Shown piece after piece: positions 5,885 through 13,078 of a stretch of 14,608 nt of DNA. The notes below the pieces were generated by a model. It did not search any database. It had not been told where the DNA came from and saw only the letters and a list, made by a program, of their open reading frames with translations. This stretch comes from an uncultured Mycoplasmatota bacterium (lineage in GTDB: Bacteria > Bacillota_I > Bacilli_A > RF39 > UBA660), in contig URIY01000040.1 in the NCBI GenBank assembly GCA_900547995.1, positions 1 through 14,608 on the forward strand, written 5' to 3'. A program made the translations under genes and the position numbers. The stretch's first letter is position 1, and every line of letters starts with the position of its first letter.

Positions 5885-6799
5885 ATGGATATTAAAGATA
5901 TTGAAAGTCAAAAGAAAGTATTTATTAATTATACTGACAATTTTATAAATGAGAATGATGAGAGTAAAATAAATGGATATATTGATAAGCAAAATCATTC
6001 ATTATTTGTTTTAGATGAAGCAATGCTTACTGATGCACTTTTTACAAAATACAATGAATCATTTAAAAATTTGTTAGCACTAGAAAGTTTATTTCATGAT
6101 ATTGGTAGATTTAGACAATTGAAAGAAACAGGTTCATTTAAAGATAATGAATTAAAAGATTATTACCCTAATATGGAAGATCATGGTGACTTAGGAAAAG
6201 CAGTAATGCAAGAATCTAATCTTTTAAAAGAATTAATACCAGGTGTTAGAATTTATGATGAAGAAATAGAAAAAGTAATAGGTGCTCATGCTAAGGTAAA
6301 CCCTGAACTATTAAATTCTATTTTAAAAGAATATATAGAAGCCTTTCGAAATTATGACTTATCTGAACTATTTAAATCTGATAAGGCTTCAAAAGAAAGA
6401 GAAGTTTTATTTGCCACTAATACTTCTATTATACAAGATGTTGACAGGCTAGATATATTTAGAAAAATAGTAAAAGGTATTTGGGTACCAATGTCAACAA
6501 CTGATAAAATAGACGAAAATGTTATGGAATTATTTAAACAAGGTAAATTACCACGTATGATTGATTTGAAAAATGCTGGTTTATGGAATGCTAATGTTGG
6601 ACATTTAGTTAGATTAAGCTTTATTAATCAAATGAATTTAGTACCAGTTTTAATGAAAGTAAGAAATGAAAATTTAATAGATAAAGTTTTTGAAAAGACT
6701 GGTAATGACATAGTTGCTCCAGCATATGAACAAGCAAAGAAAATGCTAGATGAGGCTATTAATAGTAGTGATGATGGTATTTTAGTTAAGAAAAGATAA
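5885..6799 (+). CDS. HD-domain metal-dependent phosphohydrolase
   Basis: The 304-residue soluble protein has the HD signature: H38 in NHSL, H71-D72 in ESLFHDIGRF, further conserved-looking histidines H100 (EDHGD) and H135 (GAHAK), and an aspartate in QDVDRLDIFRK (D185 or D187). Together these can hold one or two metals. HD enzymes remove phosphate from nucleotides, cyclic dinucleotides or (p)ppGpp; the substrate cannot be read from the sequence. It is monocistronic, with its own promoter, a GGAGG ribosome site and a terminator downstream. The second half (about 195-304) has no motif I know. Nothing nearby suggests a defence role, so I treat it as housekeeping nucleotide metabolism or signalling. 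Confidence 0.75.
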   Translation: MDIKDIESQKKVFINYTDNFINENDESKINGYIDKQNHSLFVLDEAMLTDALFTKYNESFKNLLALESLFHDIGRFRQLKETGSFKDNELKDYYPNMEDHGDLGKAVMQESNLLKELIPGVRIYDEEIEKVIGAHAKVNPELLNSILKEYIEAFRNYDLSELFKSDKASKEREVLFATNTSIIQDVDRLDIFRKIVKGIWVPMSTTDKIDENVMELFKQGKLPRMIDLKNAGLWNANVGHLVRLSFINQMNLVPVLMKVRNENLIDKVFEKTGNDIVAPAYEQAKKMLDEAINSSDDGILVKKR

Positions 6800-6824
6800 T
6801 ATAAATACCAAAAAAGTAGAGATT

Positions 6825-6848
6825 AACGTATGTTTATATACGTTTTTT
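6825..6848 (+). terminator. Terminator of the HD-domain gene
   Basis: AACGTAT (6825-6831) pairs with ATACGTT (6838-6844) around a 6-base loop and is followed by TTTT. Confidence 0.75.
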
Positions 6849-6869
6849 CTTTAATTTTAAAGGTATCCA

Positions 6870-6878
6870 TGCTATAAT
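6870..6878 (+). promoter_or_regulatory. Extended -10 promoter of the tagO-like gene
   Basis: TGCTATAAT, the same extended -10 as before mbl, lies 16 bases before the start. The -35 candidate TTTAAT (6850-6855, 17 bases away) is weak. Confidence 0.6.
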
Positions 6879-6894
6879 TATATCGGTGGTTTAG

Positions 6895-7956
6895 ATGGAT
6901 TTAGAAACGTTATTAAAAATATTATTTATTGTGACTGTAACTTTTACTTTTGTTGCATTAATAATACCTTTTATTATAAAACTTGCTTTTTCAATAGGAG
7001 CAATTGATGTACCTAGAGAAAGACATATACATACAAAAGATATGCCTAAACTAGGTGGGCTTGGAATCTTCTTTGGTTTTTTATTAGGTTATATGTTATT
7101 TGGACAACCAAGTACACAAATGATATCAATATTAATAGGTAGTTTTATTATTTTAATTGTAGGTATTGTAGATGATATAACAGAACTTAAAGCATCAACT
7201 CAATTTTTATTTCAATTGATAGCGGCTTGTATTGTTGTGTTTTATGGTCAAATTCTTTTAGTTGATTTATCTGCATTTGGTTTTTATATTCACTTTGGAA
7301 TACTTTGTTATCCTCTCACAATACTTTTTATTTTAGGTTGTATTAATTGTATTAACTTAATTGATGGATTAGATGGATTATCTGGTGGAATAAGTTCTAT
7401 TTATTTTTTAACAATAGGTATAATTGCTACTCTTCAAGGTAGTCGTGGCTTGGATTTTGTTTTATGTTTTGTTATGTTAGGTTCAACACTAGGTTTCCTA
7501 GTACATAATTTTCATCCAGCCAAAATATTTGCTGGTAATTCAGGTTCAATGTTTTTAGGATTTATCATTGCATGTATTGCTTTACTAGGATTTAAAAATG
7601 TTACAATGACATCACTAATAATACCTTTATTAGTTTTAGCTATTCCTATTTTAGATACTTTGTTTGCTATTATAAGAAGAGCTCTTAAAGGTGAAAATAT
7701 ATCTAAAGCTGATAAATTTCATATTCATCATCAATTATTAAATAGAAATTTTTCACCCACAACAACGGTATTAATAATTTATGTAATTGACCTTTTATTT
7801 GCTGCAGCATCAGTTATTTATATAACAAAATATCGAGATATTGGATATATACTATATGGAATATTACTTATAATTGTCATTTTATTTGTTGCCAAAACAA
7901 ATGTTATTATGGATGATGATCAAAAGAAAAAATTATTTCATAAAAAGCAAAAATAG
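6895..7956 (+). CDS. tagO: Undecaprenyl-phosphate GlcNAc-1-phosphate transferase (TagO/WecA type)
   Basis: The enzyme moves GlcNAc-1-phosphate from UDP-GlcNAc to undecaprenyl phosphate and starts wall teichoic acid or related polymer synthesis at the inner membrane face. The 353-residue product is polytopic (about ten membrane segments) and has the family sites: PKLGGLGIF (51-59), VDDITELKA (92-100) with D93-D94, CINLIDGLDGLSGG (152-165), AGNSGSMFLGF (213-223) and HIHH (276-279). The HIHH loop and the DTLFAIIRR context separate the WecA/TagO branch from MraY. GGTGG precedes the ATG. The DUF421 gene follows after 43 bases without a terminator and may be co-transcribed. Whether the product is teichoic acid or another glycan is not shown. 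Confidence 0.88.
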   Translation: MDLETLLKILFIVTVTFTFVALIIPFIIKLAFSIGAIDVPRERHIHTKDMPKLGGLGIFFGFLLGYMLFGQPSTQMISILIGSFIILIVGIVDDITELKASTQFLFQLIAACIVVFYGQILLVDLSAFGFYIHFGILCYPLTILFILGCINCINLIDGLDGLSGGISSIYFLTIGIIATLQGSRGLDFVLCFVMLGSTLGFLVHNFHPAKIFAGNSGSMFLGFIIACIALLGFKNVTMTSLIIPLLVLAIPILDTLFAIIRRALKGENISKADKFHIHHQLLNRNFSPTTTVLIIYVIDLLFAAASVIYITKYRDIGYILYGILLIIVILFVAKTNVIMDDDQKKKLFHKKQK

Positions 7957-7999
7957 TATAAGATAAGTAAATTTTGCCAATAATATAATTGGTGATGAT

Positions 8000-8734
8000 A
8001 TGGAATACTTATTTGCATTTGATTTAGTAGAATTTGGAGAGGTAATTATAAGATCTCTCCTTTCTTTAATTACTTTGTTTTTAATAACTAAATTGCTAGG
8101 TAAAAAACAGGTGTCACAATTAAGTTTATTTGATTATGTAATTGGTATATCAATAGGTAATTTTGCTGCTGAGATATCAATCAATGTTGATGTACCATAT
8201 GTAAATGGTTTTATTGCTGTCATTATATTTGGAATAGTTGCTGTATCAATATCCTATTTAACAATGAAAAGCATTAAACTAAGAAGATTTTTTATGGGAA
8301 CTCCAACTCTATTAATTCAAAATGGTAAAATACTAGAAAATAATTTAAAAAAAGTTAAATTTGATATTAATGATATGTTAGAGGAATGTCGTAATAATGA
8401 TTATTTTGATATATCAGAAATAGAATATGCTATTATGGAAGCAAATGGGCATCTTAGTATTTTGCCTAAATTTGAAAATAAACCATTAACACCTAAAGAT
8501 ATGGGGATAAAAGGAAGTAAAAATAGTTTATGTGCAAATGTTATAATTGATAGTAAATACATGCTTGATAATATTAAAAATATGCATAAAACAAAAGAAT
8601 GGATAGATAGTCAATTAAAAACAAAAGGTTATAATGATTTAAGTAAAATATTACTAGCAACTCTAGATATAAATGATAAATTAGTAGTATATGAAAGAAA
8701 TTATAATGAAAAACCATTTAATGTATTAGAATAA
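8000..8734 (+). CDS. DUF421 (YetF/YcaP-like) membrane protein
   Basis: The 244-residue protein has three membrane segments (about 13-32, 42-60, 68-90) and then a cytosolic domain. The connecting motif GKKQVSQLSLFDYVIGISIG (34-53) and the later FDINDMLEECR (121-131) and EYAIMEANG are typical of DUF421 proteins. The family's molecular role is unclear. Some members (YetF, 2Duf) affect spore inner-membrane properties and resistance, which would suit a spore former, but that is only an inference here. The extra C-terminal region (about 170-240) is usual for YetF-like members. The ribosome site is GGTGAT, 3 bases before ATG 8000, which is close. A strong terminator follows. Confidence 0.8.
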   Translation: MEYLFAFDLVEFGEVIIRSLLSLITLFLITKLLGKKQVSQLSLFDYVIGISIGNFAAEISINVDVPYVNGFIAVIIFGIVAVSISYLTMKSIKLRRFFMGTPTLLIQNGKILENNLKKVKFDINDMLEECRNNDYFDISEIEYAIMEANGHLSILPKFENKPLTPKDMGIKGSKNSLCANVIIDSKYMLDNIKNMHKTKEWIDSQLKTKGYNDLSKILLATLDINDKLVVYERNYNEKPFNVLE

Positions 8735-8766
8735 AAAGATTTCAAAAATATTTTGGAATTTTTTTG
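8733..8766 (+). terminator. Terminator of the tagO-DUF421 unit
   Basis: AAAAAGATTTCAAAA (8733-8747) pairs with TTTTGGAATTTTTTT (8751-8765), with two G-U pairs, around a 3-base loop and is followed by more T-rich sequence. It separates the housekeeping unit from the accessory operon. Confidence 0.7.
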
Positions 8767-8803
8767 TTATTTAATAAATAAATATACATAATTTATAAAG
8801 TTA

Positions 8804-8812
8804 TGTTATAAT
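8804..8812 (+). promoter_or_regulatory. Extended -10 promoter of the MoxR/vWA operon
   Basis: TGTTATAAT has a perfect -10 (8807-8812) with a TGn extension and no clear -35. It lies 34 bases before the first gene, whose ribosome site is AAAGGGG (8833-8839). No further promoter is evident within the four-gene run. Confidence 0.6.
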
Positions 8813-8846
8813 AAAACACAACTTATTAATACAAAGGGGTGTAAAT

Positions 8847-10736
8847 ATGTTGGATTTTACATTTTTAACAAAAGAACAATTATTTGATGCTGATAAATTA
8901 GAATTTATTAAAAAAAGAGGAGCGAAGGCAGCCATAACAGATTTTGCTATTCTTTTAGGTGCTGATAAATTTATTGGAAGTTATATTGATGATAGTAGTA
9001 AAACTTTAGAAAATAGAGCATGTTCCTATTGGACGAGTTCTTATACGGAAAAGGATAATATTTATATTGTAAATTTAGAAGGCCATGAATCTTCATTTCG
9101 AAGATATGAACGAATTTGTGCCGCTCGCCCTGCTTTTCATTTCTCATCTACAGATGATTTACCTGCAGGTACTGCTATAAGGAGAGCAAATGATGGAATT
9201 CTTGAGGTAGAATATGGTTCTTATCCACAACAAGCAGTAGATAAATTTGTGAAAAATAAATTAAATGATGCTTTTGAAAATCAAAAAATGAAAAAAACAG
9301 GTAATATTTTTACGGTTGATTCTAGAAGATATAACGATTATGACAAAGATTTTTTGCCAAAAAATATTGATGAGTATGAATATCAAGGAAGAAGATATGT
9401 AAGAGTAAAAGCGGCATCACGTCTTACTCAAAAATTTACATTATCAAATGGAGAAAAATATAAAATTGGAGATGTTGTTTGGTTAGAAGTCACCCCTGTT
9501 AAGTGGTTGGCGGATGAAGAAGAAAAAATAATGGTTAGTGAAAAACTGTTGTTTGCAGGAGTTCCATTTAACTGTGAAAAAAATCATAATTATGATTTTA
9601 GAACAACCACTATAAAAAAATATATGGATGAATCTTTTTCAAAAAATTTATTTCAAACAATGCCAATTACTTTGTTAGAAAAACAAAATCCATATAATTT
9701 TAATTTTGATGAAGTAAGTGAAGAAGATATTATAAAAGGAGCATTAATGAGTAATGTTTCCGTATTTCTACATGGAAGAAGTAGTGAAGGAAAAAGTGCT
9801 AGAGTAAAACAATTTGATCCAGATTGTGAAATAATATATTTAAGAAATGCAACGCCAGATAGTTTAAATGGAAAAAGTGTATATAATTCAGAAACAGGAG
9901 AAATGATAGATGTACCACCAACATGGTATAAGAAAATATGTAAAAAATGTGAAGATGAGCCAAATAAAATTCATATTATATTCTTTGATGAAATAACAAA
10001 TGCATTACCAAGTATACAAGGAATGGCATTCAATATTATTCTAGATGGAGAAATAAATGGAATATGGAAATTACCTAAAAATGCAAGAATAGTAGCGGCA
10101 GGAAATGATTTAAATGATAGTTTAGCTGCAAACACAATGGCTGAGCCATTATTTAATAGATTTGCTCACGTTTATATAAATACAACAGTAGATAGTTGGT
10201 TAAAATGGGCAAGTACCCCAAATGAAGAATACGAAAGACTAGATTATAAAGACCAAAAACCAAAAATGAAAATACATCCTGCTATATATTCCTATGTATC
10301 CTACAAATCATATAGTAAAAAAGATGTGCTTAGAACACCATATAATGGAGAAAAACCAAATGCTGATCCAAGGAAATGGGAAATGGCATCAAAGGTTTTG
10401 TATGCAACAGGAAAACCTGAAATGTTAAGATCATTAGTAGGAGAAGATTTAACAAAGGACTTTGTTGAATTCTGCAAACAAAAAGTAATAACAGTAGAAG
10501 ATGTTATAAATAATAATTATAATGATAGTGATTTACAAATGAGCGTATCAGAAAAGTTTGCAACTGCTGTAGGATTATCATCAGTAGATGAAAATAATCT
10601 AGAAGTTGTAAGAGAATTTGTATATAAATTAGGAGCAGAAATAGGGGCAACATTTGATAGTATATGGGCTCATGGTGATGAGATAAGACTTGAAAAACTT
10701 GCTGAAATAAAACTTACTAAAACAAAAAGTTTATAA
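8847..10736 (+). CDS. MoxR-like AAA+ ATPase with divergent N-terminal recognition-like domain (copy A)
   Basis: The 629-residue protein has two parts. Residues 1-275 form an N-terminal region with SYWTSS (60-65), CAARPAF (91-97), VEYGSYPQ (121-128), YVRVKA, VVWLEVTPVKWL (210-221) and FRTTTIKKYMDESF (251-264), resembling SUMF1/C-type-lectin-like and DUF6273-like modules. Residues 290-619 are a MoxR-type AAA+ ATPase: Walker A GRSSEGKS (310-317), Walker B IIFFDE (377-382), sensor-1 AAGN (417-420), arginine finger FNRF (R438) and a sensor-2-like DPRKW (507-511). MoxR ATPases remodel protein complexes, usually with a vWA partner, which lies downstream here. The ATPase half is identical in DNA to that of the next gene. 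The N-terminal ligand and the target are unknown. Confidence 0.85.
   Translation: MLDFTFLTKEQLFDADKLEFIKKRGAKAAITDFAILLGADKFIGSYIDDSSKTLENRACSYWTSSYTEKDNIYIVNLEGHESSFRRYERICAARPAFHFSSTDDLPAGTAIRRANDGILEVEYGSYPQQAVDKFVKNKLNDAFENQKMKKTGNIFTVDSRRYNDYDKDFLPKNIDEYEYQGRRYVRVKAASRLTQKFTLSNGEKYKIGDVVWLEVTPVKWLADEEEKIMVSEKLLFAGVPFNCEKNHNYDFRTTTIKKYMDESFSKNLFQTMPITLLEKQNPYNFNFDEVSEEDIIKGALMSNVSVFLHGRSSEGKSARVKQFDPDCEIIYLRNATPDSLNGKSVYNSETGEMIDVPPTWYKKICKKCEDEPNKIHIIFFDEITNALPSIQGMAFNIILDGEINGIWKLPKNARIVAAGNDLNDSLAANTMAEPLFNRFAHVYINTTVDSWLKWASTPNEEYERLDYKDQKPKMKIHPAIYSYVSYKSYSKKDVLRTPYNGEKPNADPRKWEMASKVLYATGKPEMLRSLVGEDLTKDFVEFCKQKVITVEDVINNNYNDSDLQMSVSEKFATAVGLSSVDENNLEVVREFVYKLGAEIGATFDSIWAHGDEIRLEKLAEIKLTKTKSL
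9036..9136 (+). other. Variable segment of copy A (codons 64-93) with following GC-rich 12-mer
   Basis: Between YWT and RPA, the two paralogs share little apart from a YIV core. Eighteen of 30 codons here end in C or T. The 12-mer TCGCCCTGCTTT (9125-9136), also found in copy B (11039-11050), closes the segment. It resembles the variable region plus invariant 3' block of a diversity-generating retroelement target, but less clearly than copy B. Confidence 0.3.
9726..10701 (+). repeat. 976-bp perfect direct repeat, copy 1 (AAA+ coding part)
   Basis: By direct reading, I see no mismatch between 9726-10701 and 11658-12633 (offset 1932). Similarity extends left to about 9679 with two differences and stops sharply at 10702. 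Confidence 0.92.
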
Positions 10737-10766
10737 AAACAATAGATAATACAAAGGGTGGTAAAT

Positions 10767-12677
10767 ATGTTAGATTTTACATTTTTAACAAAAGAACAAT
10801 TATTTGATGATGATAAATTAGAGATTATTAAAAAAATAGGAGTGAAAGCAGCCATAACAGATTTTGCTATTCTATTAGGAGGGACTGTTGATGATATGTA
10901 TGATTATATTGATAGTGATCCATTAGAAGATAAAAGGGGATGTTATTGGACTCGTTCTTCCAATGAAAATAATGAAGTATACATTGTTGGCTACCGTGGT
11001 TGTTGTGATAGAGACCCTGTTGGAGTTTTCAATGGTGTTCGCCCTGCTTTACCTTACTCTTCAATCCAATCAATCTCCTTGAACGGAGTGAGAGGAAGAG
11101 ATGGAATAATTGAAGTTGAATATGGAGAATATCCACAAAAAGCTGCTTCAAAAGGATTACAAGATGAATTAGAAAGATCATACGAACAATCTTCTATTAA
11201 GAAAACAGGAAAAACATATACAACATATCCAAGAAAATATGATGAATACAATAAAGAATTTCGTGCACAAATTATTGAAGAATATTCATTTGATGACGAG
11301 AAAAAATATGTAAGAGTAAAAGCTAATTCATATTTTGATGATGATAGCTCATTTGAACTTTCAAATGGTGAAAGATATAGAAGCGGAGATTATGTTTGGG
11401 TAGAAGTAAAACCAATAAAATGGTTAATTGATGAAAAAAATGATATAGCATTATCTAAAAGAGTATTATTTGCAGGTGTACCATTTCAGTATGATGGGAA
11501 CTATACAGGTGATTTTAGAACAACCACTATAAAACAATTTATGGATAATTCTTTTTCAAAAGAAATATTAGTAGAGCAACATCAAAATTTAGAAGAAAAA
11601 GAACTAAGAAGAAAACAAAATCCATATAATTTCAATTTTGATGAAGTAAGTGAAGAGGATATTATAAAAGGAGCATTAATGAGTAATGTTTCCGTATTTC
11701 TACATGGAAGAAGTAGTGAAGGAAAAAGTGCTAGAGTAAAACAATTTGATCCAGATTGTGAAATAATATATTTAAGAAATGCAACGCCAGATAGTTTAAA
11801 TGGAAAAAGTGTATATAATTCAGAAACAGGAGAAATGATAGATGTACCACCAACATGGTATAAGAAAATATGTAAAAAATGTGAAGATGAGCCAAATAAA
11901 ATTCATATTATATTCTTTGATGAAATAACAAATGCATTACCAAGTATACAAGGAATGGCATTCAATATTATTCTAGATGGAGAAATAAATGGAATATGGA
12001 AATTACCTAAAAATGCAAGAATAGTAGCGGCAGGAAATGATTTAAATGATAGTTTAGCTGCAAACACAATGGCTGAGCCATTATTTAATAGATTTGCTCA
12101 CGTTTATATAAATACAACAGTAGATAGTTGGTTAAAATGGGCAAGTACCCCAAATGAAGAATACGAAAGACTAGATTATAAAGACCAAAAACCAAAAATG
12201 AAAATACATCCTGCTATATATTCCTATGTATCCTACAAATCATATAGTAAAAAAGATGTGCTTAGAACACCATATAATGGAGAAAAACCAAATGCTGATC
12301 CAAGGAAATGGGAAATGGCATCAAAGGTTTTGTATGCAACAGGAAAACCTGAAATGTTAAGATCATTAGTAGGAGAAGATTTAACAAAGGACTTTGTTGA
12401 ATTCTGCAAACAAAAAGTAATAACAGTAGAAGATGTTATAAATAATAATTATAATGATAGTGATTTACAAATGAGCGTATCAGAAAAGTTTGCAACTGCT
12501 GTAGGATTATCATCAGTAGATGAAAATAATCTAGAAGTTGTAAGAGAATTTGTATATAAATTAGGAGCAGAAATAGGGGCAACATTTGATAGTATATGGG
12601 CTCATGGTGATGAGATAAGACTTGAAAAACTTGTTGAAATAAAGATGAAAACATTATCAAAAGGGGAAATGAAATGA
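10767..12677 (+). CDS. MoxR-like AAA+ ATPase with divergent N-terminal recognition-like domain (copy B)
   Basis: The 636-residue paralog of the preceding gene has Walker A at 314-321 and Walker B at 381-386; the AAA+ part is identical to copy A until the last dozen residues. The first 38 residues are also nearly identical (MLDFTFLTKEQLF onward), but 39-110 are very different and 111-280 only moderately similar (EVEYGEYPQ, YVRVKANSY, VEVKPIKWL, FRTTTIKQFMD). Residues 59-95 hold CYWTRSS and NGVRPAL. I chose ATG 10767, preceded by AAAGGGTGG, because it matches the start of copy A; an in-frame GTG at 10758 lies inside the ribosome site. It follows copy A after 30 bases and its TGA overlaps the next start as ATGA. 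MoxR rings can be hetero-oligomers, so A and B may assemble together; this is inferred. Confidence 0.85.
   Translation: MLDFTFLTKEQLFDDDKLEIIKKIGVKAAITDFAILLGGTVDDMYDYIDSDPLEDKRGCYWTRSSNENNEVYIVGYRGCCDRDPVGVFNGVRPALPYSSIQSISLNGVRGRDGIIEVEYGEYPQKAASKGLQDELERSYEQSSIKKTGKTYTTYPRKYDEYNKEFRAQIIEEYSFDDEKKYVRVKANSYFDDDSSFELSNGERYRSGDYVWVEVKPIKWLIDEKNDIALSKRVLFAGVPFQYDGNYTGDFRTTTIKQFMDNSFSKEILVEQHQNLEEKELRRKQNPYNFNFDEVSEEDIIKGALMSNVSVFLHGRSSEGKSARVKQFDPDCEIIYLRNATPDSLNGKSVYNSETGEMIDVPPTWYKKICKKCEDEPNKIHIIFFDEITNALPSIQGMAFNIILDGEINGIWKLPKNARIVAAGNDLNDSLAANTMAEPLFNRFAHVYINTTVDSWLKWASTPNEEYERLDYKDQKPKMKIHPAIYSYVSYKSYSKKDVLRTPYNGEKPNADPRKWEMASKVLYATGKPEMLRSLVGEDLTKDFVEFCKQKVITVEDVINNNYNDSDLQMSVSEKFATAVGLSSVDENNLEVVREFVYKLGAEIGATFDSIWAHGDEIRLEKLVEIKMKTLSKGEMK
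10953..11050 (+). other. Variable, NNY-codon-rich segment of copy B with following GC-rich 12-mer
   Basis: Codons 63-91, between YWT and RPAL, use a C or T in third position in 24 of 29 cases, including CGT, GGC, TGT and TAC, although adjacent coding sequence prefers A-ending codons and AGA/GGA. The 12-mer TCGCCCTGCTTT (11039-11050) is shared with copy A. AAY codons mutated at their first two bases would yield such NNY runs, the known footprint of diversity-generating retroelements. Confidence 0.4.
11658..12633 (+). repeat. 976-bp perfect direct repeat, copy 2 (AAA+ coding part)
   Basis: Partner of 9726-10701. The identity ends at T12634 against C10702, after which the two genes have unrelated last codons. 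Confidence 0.92.
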
Positions 12678-13069
12678 TGAATAAAGAAAGATTAGAAATG
12701 TTAAATGAATATATAAAATCAGAAATAACCCCAATATTAATTGAAAATATGCCTGCTTCTGTATTTGATAATGCGACTATACTAAACGCAAATTGTGATA
12801 TTAGCGATTTAAATGGACATTATGAAAATATTAATTTTGTTGCTCCATCTTGGTATAATAAACTTAAACAAAATCAAACAAAGATGTTAGTGATAAATAA
12901 TATTAATGAAATAGATGTAAATGAACAAACTAAATTTATTGAAATCTTGAAATATAAAAAAATTAGTACATTTGATTTACCCAAAGACTGTATTATTATT
13001 GTTACTGCTAAAAATTTAAAAGAAAGACCTATTAATGAAGAAGTATATTCGTTATTAGCACATATTTAG
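12674..13069 (+). CDS. Degenerate MoxR/AAA+-like protein lacking ATPase motifs
   Basis: The 131-residue protein aligns with the core of the two preceding ATPases: NANCDISDLNG and VAPSWYNKL (38-64) match NATPDSLNG and VPPTWYKKI, MLVINNINEI (71-80) takes the place of Walker B IIFFDEITNA, IIIVTAKN (107-114) that of sensor-1 RIVAAGN, and NEEVYSLLAHI that of the arginine-finger stretch EPLFNRFAHV. Walker A is missing, the Walker B acids are N75-N76, and the arginine finger is lost, so it should not hydrolyse ATP. A regulatory or ring-capping subunit is my inference; a decaying fragment is the alternative, though the intact frame and AAGGGG ribosome site argue for function. ATG 12674 overlaps the copy B stop; ATG 12677 is also possible. 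Confidence 0.65.
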   Translation: MMNKERLEMLNEYIKSEITPILIENMPASVFDNATILNANCDISDLNGHYENINFVAPSWYNKLKQNQTKMLVINNINEIDVNEQTKFIEILKYKKISTFDLPKDCIIIVTAKNLKERPINEEVYSLLAHI

Positions 13070-13078
13070 GATGAAATT

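Noticed and set aside
5885..6799. HD-domain protein as an antiphage effector
   Set aside because: It has its own promoter and terminator among housekeeping genes and no defence partner beside it.
7977..7992. CCAAT/ATTGG inverted repeat around a TATAAT before the DUF421 gene, as a third hidden ribosome site or promoter
   Set aside because: The stem is only 5 pairs and covers just the first two bases of GGTGAT; no -35 or TGn extension supports the TATAAT, and tagO read-through explains transcription.
9726..12633. The perfect repeat as an insertion sequence or transposon
   Set aside because: The repeat lies inside coding frames, has no terminal inverted repeats, transposase or target duplication, and is explained by paralogous genes.
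12675..12680. Mycoplasma-type code with TGA as tryptophan (TGATGA at the end of copy B)
   Set aside because: All tryptophans at conserved places are TGG, and TGA 12675-12677 overlaps the next start in a normal ATGA coupling, so TGA reads as stop.
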